A DNA stretch of 38,419 nucleotides from Crocosphaera chwakensis CCY0110. Lineage in GTDB: Bacteria > Cyanobacteriota > Cyanobacteriia > Cyanobacteriales > Microcystaceae. Below are positions 25,783 through 34,500 of the stretch, one piece after another. Below the pieces are notes generated by a model. That model was not told the origin of the DNA. It made no database searches and saw only the letters and a list, made by a program, of their open reading frames with translations. The stretch covers positions 1 to 38,419 of the forward strand of contig NZ_AAXW01000046.1 of NCBI RefSeq assembly GCF_000169335.1, written 5' to 3'. The first letter of the stretch is position 1. Every line of letters starts with the position of its first letter. A program made the translations under genes and the position numbers.

Positions 25783-26796
25783 TTAAACCTCTCCATAGTC
25801 TCGTAAATCATCCCGACTTTTGAGTAAAATACCAGCGTGAGGAAGTTTCTTTTCTTTAAGTTTCTTTGTCATAATATCTGGTTCATATTTTAATAGGGAT
25901 TTAAACCAAAAAATTAATTCGCTAGTGCTAACTTTCTTCTCCCCTGGAGATTTATGATCTTCTTGTGCCTTCCGAACTTGCATAAATCGGTCAACAGCTT
26001 CTATGATAACGTCTTGTTCTGGGTCGGTAAAACGTTTTGTTAAGATTTCAATGAGTGTTTCTGGTTCAGGGAATTCAATATAATGATAAATACAGCGTCT
26101 CAGAAAAGCATTAGGTAAGGTTTTTTCTTGATTACTGGTAATAATAATAAGGGGTAAATATTCTGAATTGGCTTGAATTTTTTCTTGTGTTTCTTTAACG
26201 AAAAAGCAACGAGATTCGATAGCTAAAAGTAAATCATTAGGGAAATCTCGGTCAGCTTTATCAATCTCATCGATTAAGACAACGGACTGTTCTTGATGAT
26301 CTTGACTTTGTTTAAATGCCAGACCTAATGGTTGTAAATTAACCCAATCTTTAGGATTAGCAGGATCTTTTTCATTATTCTTATCTTCATTTTTAACAGC
26401 CAAAGAATCTGTATCATCTGTTTTTTTTATATTAGTAGATGAATCATTAATTAACTTAGTAATTTGGGCTGCTTGTAGTCGTCCAATATAATCATATTGA
26501 TATAAACTTTCTTCCGCTTTACTGGTAGATTGTACAGTCCATTCATAATATTTAATGGGATTATTTTTTTTTCGATAATTAAATTCATAGACTAAAGCAT
26601 GGGCAAGGCGACTTTTACCACAGCCGGGTTCTCCTTCTAATAATAATGGCATTCTTAAATCAATGGCTAAGTTAACCACCTCAATTAAGTCAGTTTCGGC
26701 GGTATAGGGATAAATTTCTCGTTGAATGGGGTCATAATAAATCCCTGGTTTCTCCGGTTGGATTATTCCTGTATAGGTTAATAGTTTTTTATTCAT
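25783..26796 (-). CDS. MoxR-family AAA+ ATPase
   Basis: A 337-residue single-domain AAA+ protein: Walker A LLLEGEPGCGKS (51-62), Walker B SVVLIDEIDKAD (171-182), sensor 1 IIITSN (about 216-221), and RRCIYHYIEFP with candidate arginine finger. The charged insertion at about 115-150 is low in complexity. MoxR proteins form rings that remodel vWA partners; the partner here is the vWA-FGS protein just downstream. The start lies 3 bp after the stop of the gene upstream, which indicates translational coupling in one operon. Confidence 0.88.
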   Translation of the reverse strand: MNKKLLTYTGIIQPEKPGIYYDPIQREIYPYTAETDLIEVVNLAIDLRMPLLLEGEPGCGKSRLAHALVYEFNYRKKNNPIKYYEWTVQSTSKAEESLYQYDYIGRLQAAQITKLINDSSTNIKKTDDTDSLAVKNEDKNNEKDPANPKDWVNLQPLGLAFKQSQDHQEQSVVLIDEIDKADRDFPNDLLLAIESRCFFVKETQEKIQANSEYLPLIIITSNQEKTLPNAFLRRCIYHYIEFPEPETLIEILTKRFTDPEQDVIIEAVDRFMQVRKAQEDHKSPGEKKVSTSELIFWFKSLLKYEPDIMTKKLKEKKLPHAGILLKSRDDLRDYGEV

Positions 26797-26799
26797 ATT

Positions 26800-28068
26800 T
26801 TAGTTAATTTGTATTTTTTGATGAAAAGCGGTAAATGTTTTTTCAGGATTTCCTCCATCACTTTGCTCTAAAAGCCAGTTTACAGTATTTTCATTCCAAT
26901 TATTTTGATCATTTAAGGCAATAGCTAATTTGGGAATAATTTTGATAAAATCTTGCTCATCAAATTGGTTTTCGAGAGGAATTATAGGAATATTTTCTAA
27001 AATGTTTGAGCCAACAAAACTTAGATTTTTTTGACTTAGTAAAATTAATAAAAAGAAGCCTGTTGAGTTAGATACTGATTTTTTTAATTGATTCCAAAAT
27101 TGATTGATGATAATTTCTTGTAAAGAAGCTGGATCTAAACAGTCTACATTTTTAACAATCATAATAATATTACGTTTATTTAGCTCTTTTTTTATTGTAT
27201 TTATTCTGATTTTTTCTCTTAACCGACTTTTAAGGTACTCACTACTAAAATTTATACTAGAACTGGTAACAGAAATGTCATCAATAATGACACAATCCTC
27301 TAAATAATTCCATTGTTTAATTTCATATTTAATTCTTTTAATCAGCCATTGAAAATATCTTCGATCATCACCTATTAAAGTATATAGTTGCATTCTATGA
27401 TCACACTTCAAAGCAATTTGTTTTAGTTGTGCTAATTCTGAATCATAATTAAAACAGCTAGATAAACAGTTATCAATTTGTTGTCGTTCTATTTTTTCTT
27501 CTCTTGTTTCTTCATGATAAATTTGTTTGAATAATGGCTGAATATGCTTGTCAGTCGTTTGATATCTTTCTAAGTCTTCTAACTTAACTCCCAATGCAGC
27601 ACAGAAAAATATTACGGCAGTTTTGTTAATAGATATCTCATCCTGATCTTTATTTAGCTTGCCGACTAAACGTCTAAAAGTAGGCCAGGAAAGATCATTA
27701 GCACGAACAATAAATTGATCGAAAAGCTCTAAAATTTTATCAAATTGGATGTAATAAATTCCACCATTTAAAATAAAGTATTCACAGTTTGGTTTGATAG
27801 TAAAAAGTTCTTCATATTTTTGCCTATTTTCAATTAGACAAGAACTATAAATATGATATTTTGTATAATTTGACTCAACAAATTTTATTCCTGTTTTTTT
27901 CTGTTTTATAATATGTTTTTTAACTTGCGACTTTAATCTAATCTTAGCGGCTTCAGCTAAAATTGGACATTTGTTATTCTCTCGACAGCCAGAACTATCT
28001 TTGAAATCGTTGAATTTTTGGAGCAAATACTGTCTATCGCTCTTAGTTAGTGTGATAGTATCTGCCAT
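26800..28068 (-). CDS. predicted HTH-iSTAND protein of the ternary conflict system
   Basis: A 422-residue protein. Residues about 125-165 (SWPTFRRLVGKLNKDQDEIS, FFCAALGVKLEDLE) resemble the HTH-like module in front of NB-ARC/STAND ATPases of cyanobacteria. Residues about 225-420 look like an inactive STAND NTPase: LYTLIGDDRRYFQWLIKRI stands where a P-loop would be but lacks GxxxxGK, followed by DCVIIDD, IIMIVKNVDCLD and GFFLLILLSQKN as core strands. Such inactive-STAND proteins accompany MoxR-vWA-FGS genes in described conflict systems and probably relay the signal. It is first in the operon. The domain calls are from pattern memory; the N-terminal 120 residues are unassigned. Confidence 0.6.
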   Translation of the reverse strand: MADTITLTKSDRQYLLQKFNDFKDSSGCRENNKCPILAEAAKIRLKSQVKKHIIKQKKTGIKFVESNYTKYHIYSSCLIENRQKYEELFTIKPNCEYFILNGGIYYIQFDKILELFDQFIVRANDLSWPTFRRLVGKLNKDQDEISINKTAVIFFCAALGVKLEDLERYQTTDKHIQPLFKQIYHEETREEKIERQQIDNCLSSCFNYDSELAQLKQIALKCDHRMQLYTLIGDDRRYFQWLIKRIKYEIKQWNYLEDCVIIDDISVTSSSINFSSEYLKSRLREKIRINTIKKELNKRNIIMIVKNVDCLDPASLQEIIINQFWNQLKKSVSNSTGFFLLILLSQKNLSFVGSNILENIPIIPLENQFDEQDFIKIIPKLAIALNDQNNWNENTVNWLLEQSDGGNPEKTFTAFHQKIQIN

Positions 28069-28105
28069 TTAATGTGTACTTAAGTCCTCTATATTGTCAG
28101 ATTTT

Positions 28106-28184
28106 TGATCAGTTGTGATCAGTTCAGATCAGGGCTGATCAGAATGTTCTCTTACTAAGTTAATGCTCTTATGATGATGATCAG
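28106..28184. promoter_or_regulatory. phased TGATCAG array (operator/iteron candidate)
   Basis: TGATCAG, TGATCAG, AGATCAG and TGATCAG start at 28106, 28116, 28126 and 28136, exactly 10 bp apart, so they face the same side of the helix. A fifth TGATCAG lies at 28178. The core TGATCA is itself palindromic. The array is 38 bp upstream of the conflict operon start and between it and the divergent gene at 28245, so it could bind a repressor or activator controlling both. Confidence 0.65.
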
Positions 28185-28244
28185 TTGGACAAGAGATTTA
28201 ATCTCAAACCAATACATAACTTGAATCAAAAGGAACCAATTATT

Positions 28245-28523
28245 ATGGCTAAAAAACCCAAACAAGTGAATGATAACCGAGAAGAGTCTGCTAACAAAAT
28301 AAACATTGAAGTAATCATGACAGACTCTGCAATGAAAGAAACTATTAAGGCAGTTATCGAAATTCTCATGATTATCACTGCTTTATTAGGAGTGGGTGCA
28401 ACTTTAAATTCTCAAATCCCCCACCGCAACAACAAGAAACTCAGGTTCACCTTGAGAACCAAGCAGAGTCAGATCAGTAATACAACCTCACTAACTCCGA
28501 CTCAATCCCAAAAATTAACTTGA
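28245..28523 (+). CDS. small hypothetical protein, one possible membrane span
   Basis: The frame opens at 28185, but the ATG at 28245 has an AAGGA ribosome site and is preferred, giving 92 residues. It has a charged head (AKKPKQVNDNREESANK), a segment IEVIMTDSAMKETIKAVIEI and a hydrophobic stretch LMIITALLGVGATL (about 42-55), then a basic, S/T/Q-rich tail. It is transcribed divergently from the DGR-linked operon across the TGATCAG array. Function unknown. Confidence 0.45.
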   Translation: MAKKPKQVNDNREESANKINIEVIMTDSAMKETIKAVIEILMIITALLGVGATLNSQIPHRNNKKLRFTLRTKQSQISNTTSLTPTQSQKLT

Positions 28524-28634
28524 AGTATCTTGGACACGACTATAGGATAAATGCCTAATGTTGTGTCTTTTTGTTTGTTATTACTACTATAAATCAATAC
28601 AGTCTGATTATTTAATTATTTTCTTCAAGAAACG

Positions 28635-28883
28635 TTAATAATCTTTCGGGCATAGTCCTTCTCTGCTCATCGCCCAATTCAAAGCATCCATTTGGTCATG
28701 AGTTAACTTATCATGCAAGGGCGTACTATAATTACCCGTCAGTTTTCCTTGTACCCACGGTGGGACGGTTGTCCCTGCAAACCCTTCCGAACAAAAGGTA
28801 GTTAGACGAATAGCTACTGTAGAAATTAGCGATCGCAGAACAACACTCGATGATCGCCCCTTGACTTGCTCGTTAGTGCCGAA
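28635..28883 (-). pseudogene. coding remnant of an unidentified protein
   Basis: The 395-bp gap between genes contains an 82-codon open stretch on the minus strand with protein-like composition: LTTFCSEGFAGTTVPPWVQG, then HDQMDALNWAMSREGLCPKDY and TAA. No ATG or GTG start fits, and an in-frame TAG lies immediately upstream, so it looks like the surviving 3' end of a gene. I do not recognise the family. Confidence 0.5.
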
Positions 28884-28918
28884 CTACAATAAAATACATC
28901 AGCACTAACCTAAAACCA

Positions 28919-29404
28919 ATGTCCTCGAAACTTGCCATCAAAGCTCGTATCAATCAACTACGAAGTCAAGGAAAAGTCGCACCTCCCAACACCTGGATCG
29001 GAACAAGTAGCATCACCAAGAAAAACGGTAAACGTTACACTTATTACAGGCTAATGAAAGCTTATTACCCTCCTGCTACGAAAGATAACCCGAATCCTCA
29101 ACGAAAAACCAAAATGGTACAGTATTTGGGGACGGTTGAGAGTATAGCTTATCGGGAGATGGTTAAGGCGATCGCCCGTCGCAATGAGATTCAGAGGTTA
29201 GAGAGGAAGCTGTATAAGTTAGAGCAACAAGTTAGTGTCGCATCAACCAAGAATAGGCAACGGAGTAAGCAATCAGCACTAACTACCTTGGTAGCAGAGT
29301 TAGTGCAACAGGTGCAAGGTTTGGTAGAGGAAGTGGCATGGATGAAGAAAGAGTTTATTTTACAATTAAAACAAAACCCGTCACTGAGAACTCAACTAAG
29401 GTAA
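28919..29404 (+). CDS. hypothetical protein, tandem paralogue 1
   Basis: A 161-residue basic protein. The N-terminal half has a compact motif VAPPNTWIGTSSITKKNG, YTYYRLMKAYY and KMVQYLGT, which reads like a small beta-rich nucleic-acid-binding module as in the N-terminal parts of some transposases. The C-terminal half is a coiled coil (about 93-150). It is paralogous to the next gene 3 bp downstream. Ribosome site weak. I cannot name the family; genes of this style are frequent on cyanobacterial plasmids. Confidence 0.6.
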   Translation: MSSKLAIKARINQLRSQGKVAPPNTWIGTSSITKKNGKRYTYYRLMKAYYPPATKDNPNPQRKTKMVQYLGTVESIAYREMVKAIARRNEIQRLERKLYKLEQQVSVASTKNRQRSKQSALTTLVAELVQQVQGLVEEVAWMKKEFILQLKQNPSLRTQLR

Positions 29405-29407
29405 TTT

Positions 29408-29851
29408 ATGGTAACAGTTGCTCAAATTCAAGAGGAAATTAAACAAATTCGAGCTAGTGGAGATGTGGCACCTCCTAATACTTGGATTAGTTCTAGTAGT
29501 ATTAAGAAAAAAGACAAAAAATACACCTATTATCGTCTCCTGAAAGCTGACTATGATCATCGAACTAAAAGTGGTAAACCTAAAAATAAAATGGTAAGTT
29601 ATTTGGGTAGTGCTGATAGTGAAAAATATCTCGAAATGAAGACCGCTATTGAGCGTCGTAATCAGATTGAGAAATTACTAAAACAACTTGAAAAAATAGA
29701 ACAACAGGCGAATATGGCTAATCAACCATCAAAAAGAGAACTTCACCAACCAGCACTAACAACTTTAGTCATGGAATTAATTACCCAAGTTCAAACTCTT
29801 CAAACTGAGATACAAGAATTGAAACAACAGTTGTCTTCTACTCACAAATAA
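29408..29851 (+). CDS. hypothetical protein, tandem paralogue 2
   Basis: A 147-residue paralogue of the preceding gene with VAPPNTWISSSSIKKKD, YTYYRLLKADYD, KMVSYLGSAD, RRNQIEKLLKQLE and the shared ALTTLVMELITQVQTL coiled coil near the end. The ATG lies 3 bp after the upstream stop and its AAGG ribosome site overlaps that gene's last codons, so translation is coupled. Hetero-dimerisation through the coiled coils is plausible. It ends 1 bp from the convergent gene at 29852. Confidence 0.6.
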   Translation: MVTVAQIQEEIKQIRASGDVAPPNTWISSSSIKKKDKKYTYYRLLKADYDHRTKSGKPKNKMVSYLGSADSEKYLEMKTAIERRNQIEKLLKQLEKIEQQANMANQPSKRELHQPALTTLVMELITQVQTLQTEIQELKQQLSSTHK

Positions 29852-30112
29852 TCATTCAAATATGCTCAGAGAATCTAGGTAATCTTCAGTTAAATCTTCT
29901 TGTTCACCAACAAGATCACTTTCTTTATTCCGACCATATTCATCATTAAATTCTTGAAAACTATCTAATCTAATGTCTTCTCTAATTTCATTATGAGAAT
30001 TTGAGTAACTTTTCCATTTATTACTCTGTCTAACTAATAGTTCATCTTCCGAATTAGTTTCGTCATTATCCTCAGTATTTTTAATTTTAGTTTCTTTAGA
30101 AGATTTACTCAT
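29852..30112 (-). CDS. small acidic hypothetical protein
   Basis: An 86-residue, very polar protein rich in D, E, N and S (KNTEDNDETNSEDELLV, EQEDLTEDYLDSLSIFE), probably disordered. An AAAGGT ribosome site precedes the ATG. It lies 42 bp downstream of the LexA-like gene on the same strand and could share its transcript. No domain recognised; an acidic DNA-mimic role would be speculation. Confidence 0.5.
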   Translation of the reverse strand: MSKSSKETKIKNTEDNDETNSEDELLVRQSNKWKSYSNSHNEIREDIRLDSFQEFNDEYGRNKESDLVGEQEDLTEDYLDSLSIFE

Positions 30113-30154
30113 AAATCTACCTTTTATTCACCTTTATTATACTATAAAATCTTA

Positions 30155-30778
30155 CTAATTATTTCTCCATATTCCTACAACAACCCCTTGTATTTTTACA
30201 GTTGTTCTCGGAACTTTCAAGGAGGTTTCTTTATTAAAAGAAGTCAATATTACCTCAGAAAAATCTAATGTGTATCTTCCTAATGTGACACCATAGCCTT
30301 CGACATTAGCAGCGACAAATTCCCCGTTTTTCACTGTTTCTTCTGGAGCTAAACGACGGATAATAGCTATGTCTTCATGGGCGCACCGCGAAGCGGATCT
30401 CTTCGAGATCGCATTCTCAACTAACCCATTACCCTCAACTCGTAAAGCATAGTAATCATCTTGGTTGAGAACGTAGGGAAGTTCTAGGTTTGATTGTTCG
30501 TCAGTGAAAGGTTCAACTAAACCACCGGCAGCTATGGCCCCTTTGATAACAATCCCAGGTTTCTTGACTTTTAGGGGTTTGATGGTTCTTGCTTTTCCTT
30601 CAATCCATGTCACATAACCCTTATCTCTCATTCTTCCGAGACGAGATTGAACAGGGGCTGGAGAACGTAAATTCATCGCTCTCATCATCTGACGAATCGA
30701 AGGAGCGTGTTGATTCTGGTTGATATAATGAACCAGCCAGTCGTATAACTCTTTTTGAGCAGGGGTTAATGGCTCCAT
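30155..30778 (-). CDS. LexA-like regulator lacking the catalytic Ser-Lys, with an in-frame repeat insertion
   Basis: A 207-residue LexA/S24-type protein. The N-terminal winged HTH (about 1-68) is typical: LTPAQKELYDWLVHYI, PSIRQMMRAMNLRSPAPVQS. The cleavage region IAAGGLVEP (82-90) keeps an Ala-Gly pair. The peptidase part is altered: the usual GDSM is GNGL (116-119), and the lysine expected near VTLGRY (164-169) is missing, so self-cleavage is unlikely. Residues about 123-132 (AISKRSASRC) are encoded by a palindromic repeat inserted in frame right after the lost serine site. Several cyanobacterial LexA proteins also lack cleavage and regulate other genes. It probably acts as a DNA-damage-independent repressor. 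Confidence 0.8.
   Translation of the reverse strand: MEPLTPAQKELYDWLVHYINQNQHAPSIRQMMRAMNLRSPAPVQSRLGRMRDKGYVTWIEGKARTIKPLKVKKPGIVIKGAIAAGGLVEPFTDEQSNLELPYVLNQDDYYALRVEGNGLVENAISKRSASRCAHEDIAIIRRLAPEETVKNGEFVAANVEGYGVTLGRYTLDFSEVILTSFNKETSLKVPRTTVKIQGVVVGIWRNN
30381..30414. repeat. double-hairpin repeat element, copy in the lexA-like gene
   Basis: The element holds CCGC-GAA-GCGG followed directly by GATCTC-TTC-GAGATC and GC. It lies inside the coding frame and adds about ten residues. An almost identical copy, with the same stems but a different first loop, lies at 33757-33788. Confidence 0.85.
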
Positions 30779-30917
30779 AGCTCTGGGATATTTCTGAAAC
30801 TGATCCTAGTTTACTTGTATTTTAATACTAAGGTTCTGTTTCTTGGGTAAATTTTATAAGGATAGTTGACTTTTCGTTGTCAATTGGTATTATTGTACTA
30901 TATAGCAGTTTTTGTTC

Positions 30918-31253
30918 ATGTACTCTCCTTCTCTCAAACAAGATTCCCGTGACCCCTTTGTTGATAAGCTTCTCTTCTTAGCTATCAACCACAATCCCAC
31001 TCTGGCAGAACAATTAGCTGCCATTACCGAAGCTCACCATGAACGTCTTGCCGATGTCACTCAAGGTCGTCCTTATTTCCGAGTTCATGATCTTGTCCGA
31101 CATATTTGTTCTTTTTCTTATGGTTCTGTTCAACAGATTCGACCTTCTGTTAATAATCATCTTTATCTTATCGCTTGGTTTGATTCTCCTCATCCTTGGC
31201 AATGGCAATGGATAGAATCCCATTCTTTAACTTTACTGCCTTCTTTTTTTTAG
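30918..31253 (+). CDS. hypothetical protein
   Basis: A 111-residue protein from the ATG at 30918 (a TTG at 30912 would add two residues). It has a helical N-terminal half (FVDKLLFLAINHNPTLAEQL) and an aromatic C-terminus (HLYLIAWFDSPHPWQWQWIE). No known motif. It is divergent from the LexA-like gene, 139 bp apart, so the shared gap may hold an operator for that regulator; the TATTGTACTATATAG segment at about 30890-30905 could be its promoter. Confidence 0.5.
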   Translation: MYSPSLKQDSRDPFVDKLLFLAINHNPTLAEQLAAITEAHHERLADVTQGRPYFRVHDLVRHICSFSYGSVQQIRPSVNNHLYLIAWFDSPHPWQWQWIESHSLTLLPSFF

Positions 31254-31296
31254 TTTATTTTTTTTCCAGAAAAGAATAAGGGGAATAATTAATAAA

Positions 31297-31440
31297 ATGG
31301 AAGAGAGTCCTCAAGGATATATAAATAAGGTAAAAATTTTAGAAAGAAACAGAAAGTTTATTCAGATTTATTCTCCCATTTACTTTTTCCCGTTATTGTC
31401 TTTCCTAGTCTGCCAAATTCTTAAGTATTTGTTAGCCTAG
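31297..31440 (+). CDS. small membrane protein (47 residues)
   Basis: A short frame with AAGGGGA upstream of the ATG. The head is polar and basic (MEESPQGYINKVKILERNRK) and the tail is one hydrophobic span (IYFFPLLSFLVCQILKYLLA). A rho-independent terminator follows 30 bp after the stop. The ribosome site, membrane-protein pattern and terminator support a real gene, but nothing confirms expression. Confidence 0.45.
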   Translation: MEESPQGYINKVKILERNRKFIQIYSPIYFFPLLSFLVCQILKYLLA

Positions 31441-31470
31441 AGAAGCACCCAGTAATTAATAGTGTACGTT

Positions 31471-31491
31471 GCCCCAATTATGGGGCTTTTT
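31471..31491 (+). terminator. rho-independent terminator
   Basis: GCCCC-AATTAT-GGGGC followed by TTTTT reads as a terminator on the plus strand, 30 bp past the small gene at 31297-31440. On the minus strand the hairpin is not followed by T residues, so it does not serve the convergent replication gene. Confidence 0.75.
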
Positions 31492-31518
31492 ACCCTAATC
31501 ATGCTAGTCCCACTCTAA

Positions 31519-34500
31519 TTAAACTAACACCGTTATCTCCTCCATTACAGATATTGTATAAGTAACTCCTTGTTTGTCTTCTAAATAATAATTACCATCA
31601 ATCTCAACCACTTTTCCTTTAATCTTCATCATTCCCATCGGATGGGGAATTAACCCTTGTAACAACTGTCCCACTTCATAATCAGGGGTTGATAAACGAT
31701 GTTGCTGTGAAGCTTCTTTGAGATTGTTGTAGAACTCTAGCAACTGTGAATCACTTAAACGTTTTCTAGAACTAACACCATATTGACTCAGTAGGTACTC
31801 TTTCCCCGTATTGGTTGACCATCCTAGTTGGGACATCTGAGAGTCAATCTGTTTCATTAATTCTCCCCTAGAAGTAGCTGTGTGATGGCTTGTAACGGGC
31901 TGGCTATCGTCTGTAACCCTTGCGGATGTTGAGTGTGACGGCTGTGACGGGTATTTTTCAGTTTTTTCTATTTCCATTTCTGCCTCCGTTGAAACTAAAA
32001 CTTTCTCTAAAAGTCCAACTGATGATGATGAAGTTTTGTTAGAAGTTCCAGAAAGTTCAACACACCCGTCACATTCATCACTGATGGGGGTTTCAGCCAT
32101 CACACTACCCATCACACCACCGGTTACACTCACCACCGACTCTTCACATGATGAACGATACAATCCTTCGATTAATGGTGGTAAATCCTCGTCCAAATGA
32201 TCCCGAATTTTCAACCCCTGAATAAATGCCCCTTTGCGATCGCGTCCTTTCCTCACAGTGAAACCTAACTGGTTGTTACACAGGTCTAATAGCAAATAAG
32301 AGAAACGAGTTAATGAAATAGTATTGATGCCCGATAATGAGCAATATTGACAATAATTGGCATATAACCAGATATTCTCCTTTGATTCTCCCAAAGGTGA
32401 CTTACAACCGATTTGTGTCTCGTATCTATCGATGTAAGTGATCTTCTCGTTTAGCCACGCTGCAATGCTATTGGTATCAATTAAGTTCTCTAGTTTGCTT
32501 TTTAGGAGTCCTACCGCGTAGTTGAGTGGGTCTTTGATGATAGTGGTAGCATCATTACTATCCATTTCTAAAACCCAATTTAGAAGCCCTGGTATGTATG
32601 GGGCAAATTCTCCTGTTAGATTATTGTCCCTATCATGGTCAATCAGCTTCCGTTGATCTCTTTCAGCAATACGTCGATTCATCGATAAGGGAATCTCCCG
32701 ACGGTATAACCCACTGGTATGATCTCCGGTTTTGATTGGTTCGTTTGAGGTGATAATTACCAAAGCATCTGGGTAGAAGCTGGCTAGAGCTTGTTTGTAC
32801 TTCTGTTCAAATCTTAAGCGATCGCCTCCTGTTAATGCCTTGAGTTTTTTCACGCCTCGATAGCTCGTTGCCTCATTAATAATCACCAGTCTCTTGTCTT
32901 TGATGTTAGCAGTCTCGAATTTATCCTTCTCCAAAATGTCTAAGTCGGTGACGTGAACATTCTCAGCCCCAACCAGTGCGATCGCTAATTTGGTTAACGT
33001 GGACTTCCCACTTCCCCCCGGTCCACATAAAGCCAGGAATTTCTGCCAGTCCGCCCTTCCTGTGACGATGCCATGAAGGTAAGCCCTGATTAAATTAACG
33101 AGTGTTTCATCTCCTTCCATCATCTCTAAGAGCCATTGTTTTATGGGGTTACAAGATGCCAAAGGGTTGTAATCGTAAGGCAAGCACCATGTTAGATAGT
33201 TTGTGGGACTATGAGGCCATAGTTCTCTGGTTTCTAAGTCTAACACCCCATTCCGAAAGGGGATAAGTCCTTTTTGGCTATTAGTAGACATTTCGTTAAC
33301 TAGCAACACCCTAGATAACCGTTTACCTATGGCTTCGACAAAGGTAAACTTATAATCTGATATTTTGGGAATTTGTGCCTTTAACTGCTCTATTAACTCT
33401 GATTTTTGTGACCTATCCCTGTTACTTCCTTTTACGGCACTTATCGCCGTTTGAATTTGCTGGCTAATGGTTTCTGCTTTGTCAACCAATCCGTCTAGTT
33501 CTAGCATTAACCTCTGTTCTAAACGTTCTTTAGTTATTAAATCCCATATTCCTTCTTTTTCGGCATTATATAAATACCAATCTTTGGTTGTGCCTTCATA
33601 AATCAGTCTATCTTTGTATAAAGAGGCTAAATACTCACATACCCTTTTCTCATTCCACTTGGGTAAGTCATGTTCTAGCTTTGTTATTTTGATTGAGGCC
33701 GGTTCATTACTTCGATTTTCCCACACCGAACGGAACCATTGAGAACCGCTGGCAACGCACCGCTCCGCGGATCTCTTCGAGATCGCATCATCGATCCCCT
33801 TCTCTTCCGTTTCCCAATCAAGAAACAAAACTTTACAACAAGCATCACGGAAGCAATTGGCTAGTCTTTCCCTTGCTGCAATTACCGCAGCTTGGGTTTT
33901 CAGTTTTTGGTCTTGGTCAAAGATTATTACGACCTCACGGCCTGGCGTGGCTAAATATTGAAGCTGTGGGAGTAATGTGGGGTTTCCCTCGGAATCTTTG
34001 GGGCTACCGTTCCAAATGCCAGGTATTGATACGGCTGCTACCCCTTGGGACAATAAGGCCCCTGCTTTCTTTGTTCCCTCAACAATGGCGATCGCCACTT
34101 CCGGATTCTCCTTCACCCATTTCCAGAATAACTGATCCTTTTGCCGTAGAAATTCTTTATAGGTTATCCCCTCGGTTAATATCCATTGTTCTCTGATTCT
34201 TTCTCGGTATTCCTTGAGAAGACCTGACTTTTTGGCGACTTTTAACCCAATACGTCGAGAAACTTTGAGACAGATGGTTTCAACTGGTTCAAAGGGTGGA
34301 ACTTCGTATTTTCGGGTTTTTCCATTCGGGGTGACTTTGGGGTTATTGGGTTTGAGTTGACCCCAAAGAATTTCTTTCCCTGTTTCTGGGTCAGTAGCGT
34401 TGACTCCCCATCCCCCGTCTTCTAGGTGAGCGTTGGCTTTCAGGGTTCGGTTGTTGATACGTCCATCGTTTCTACGGGGTACGTTTTCACTGTATAACAG

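Noticed and set aside
33693..34196. Plus-strand 167-codon frame
   Set aside because: Antisense to the conserved DUF3854 domain of the replication gene, with no family resemblance or ribosome site.
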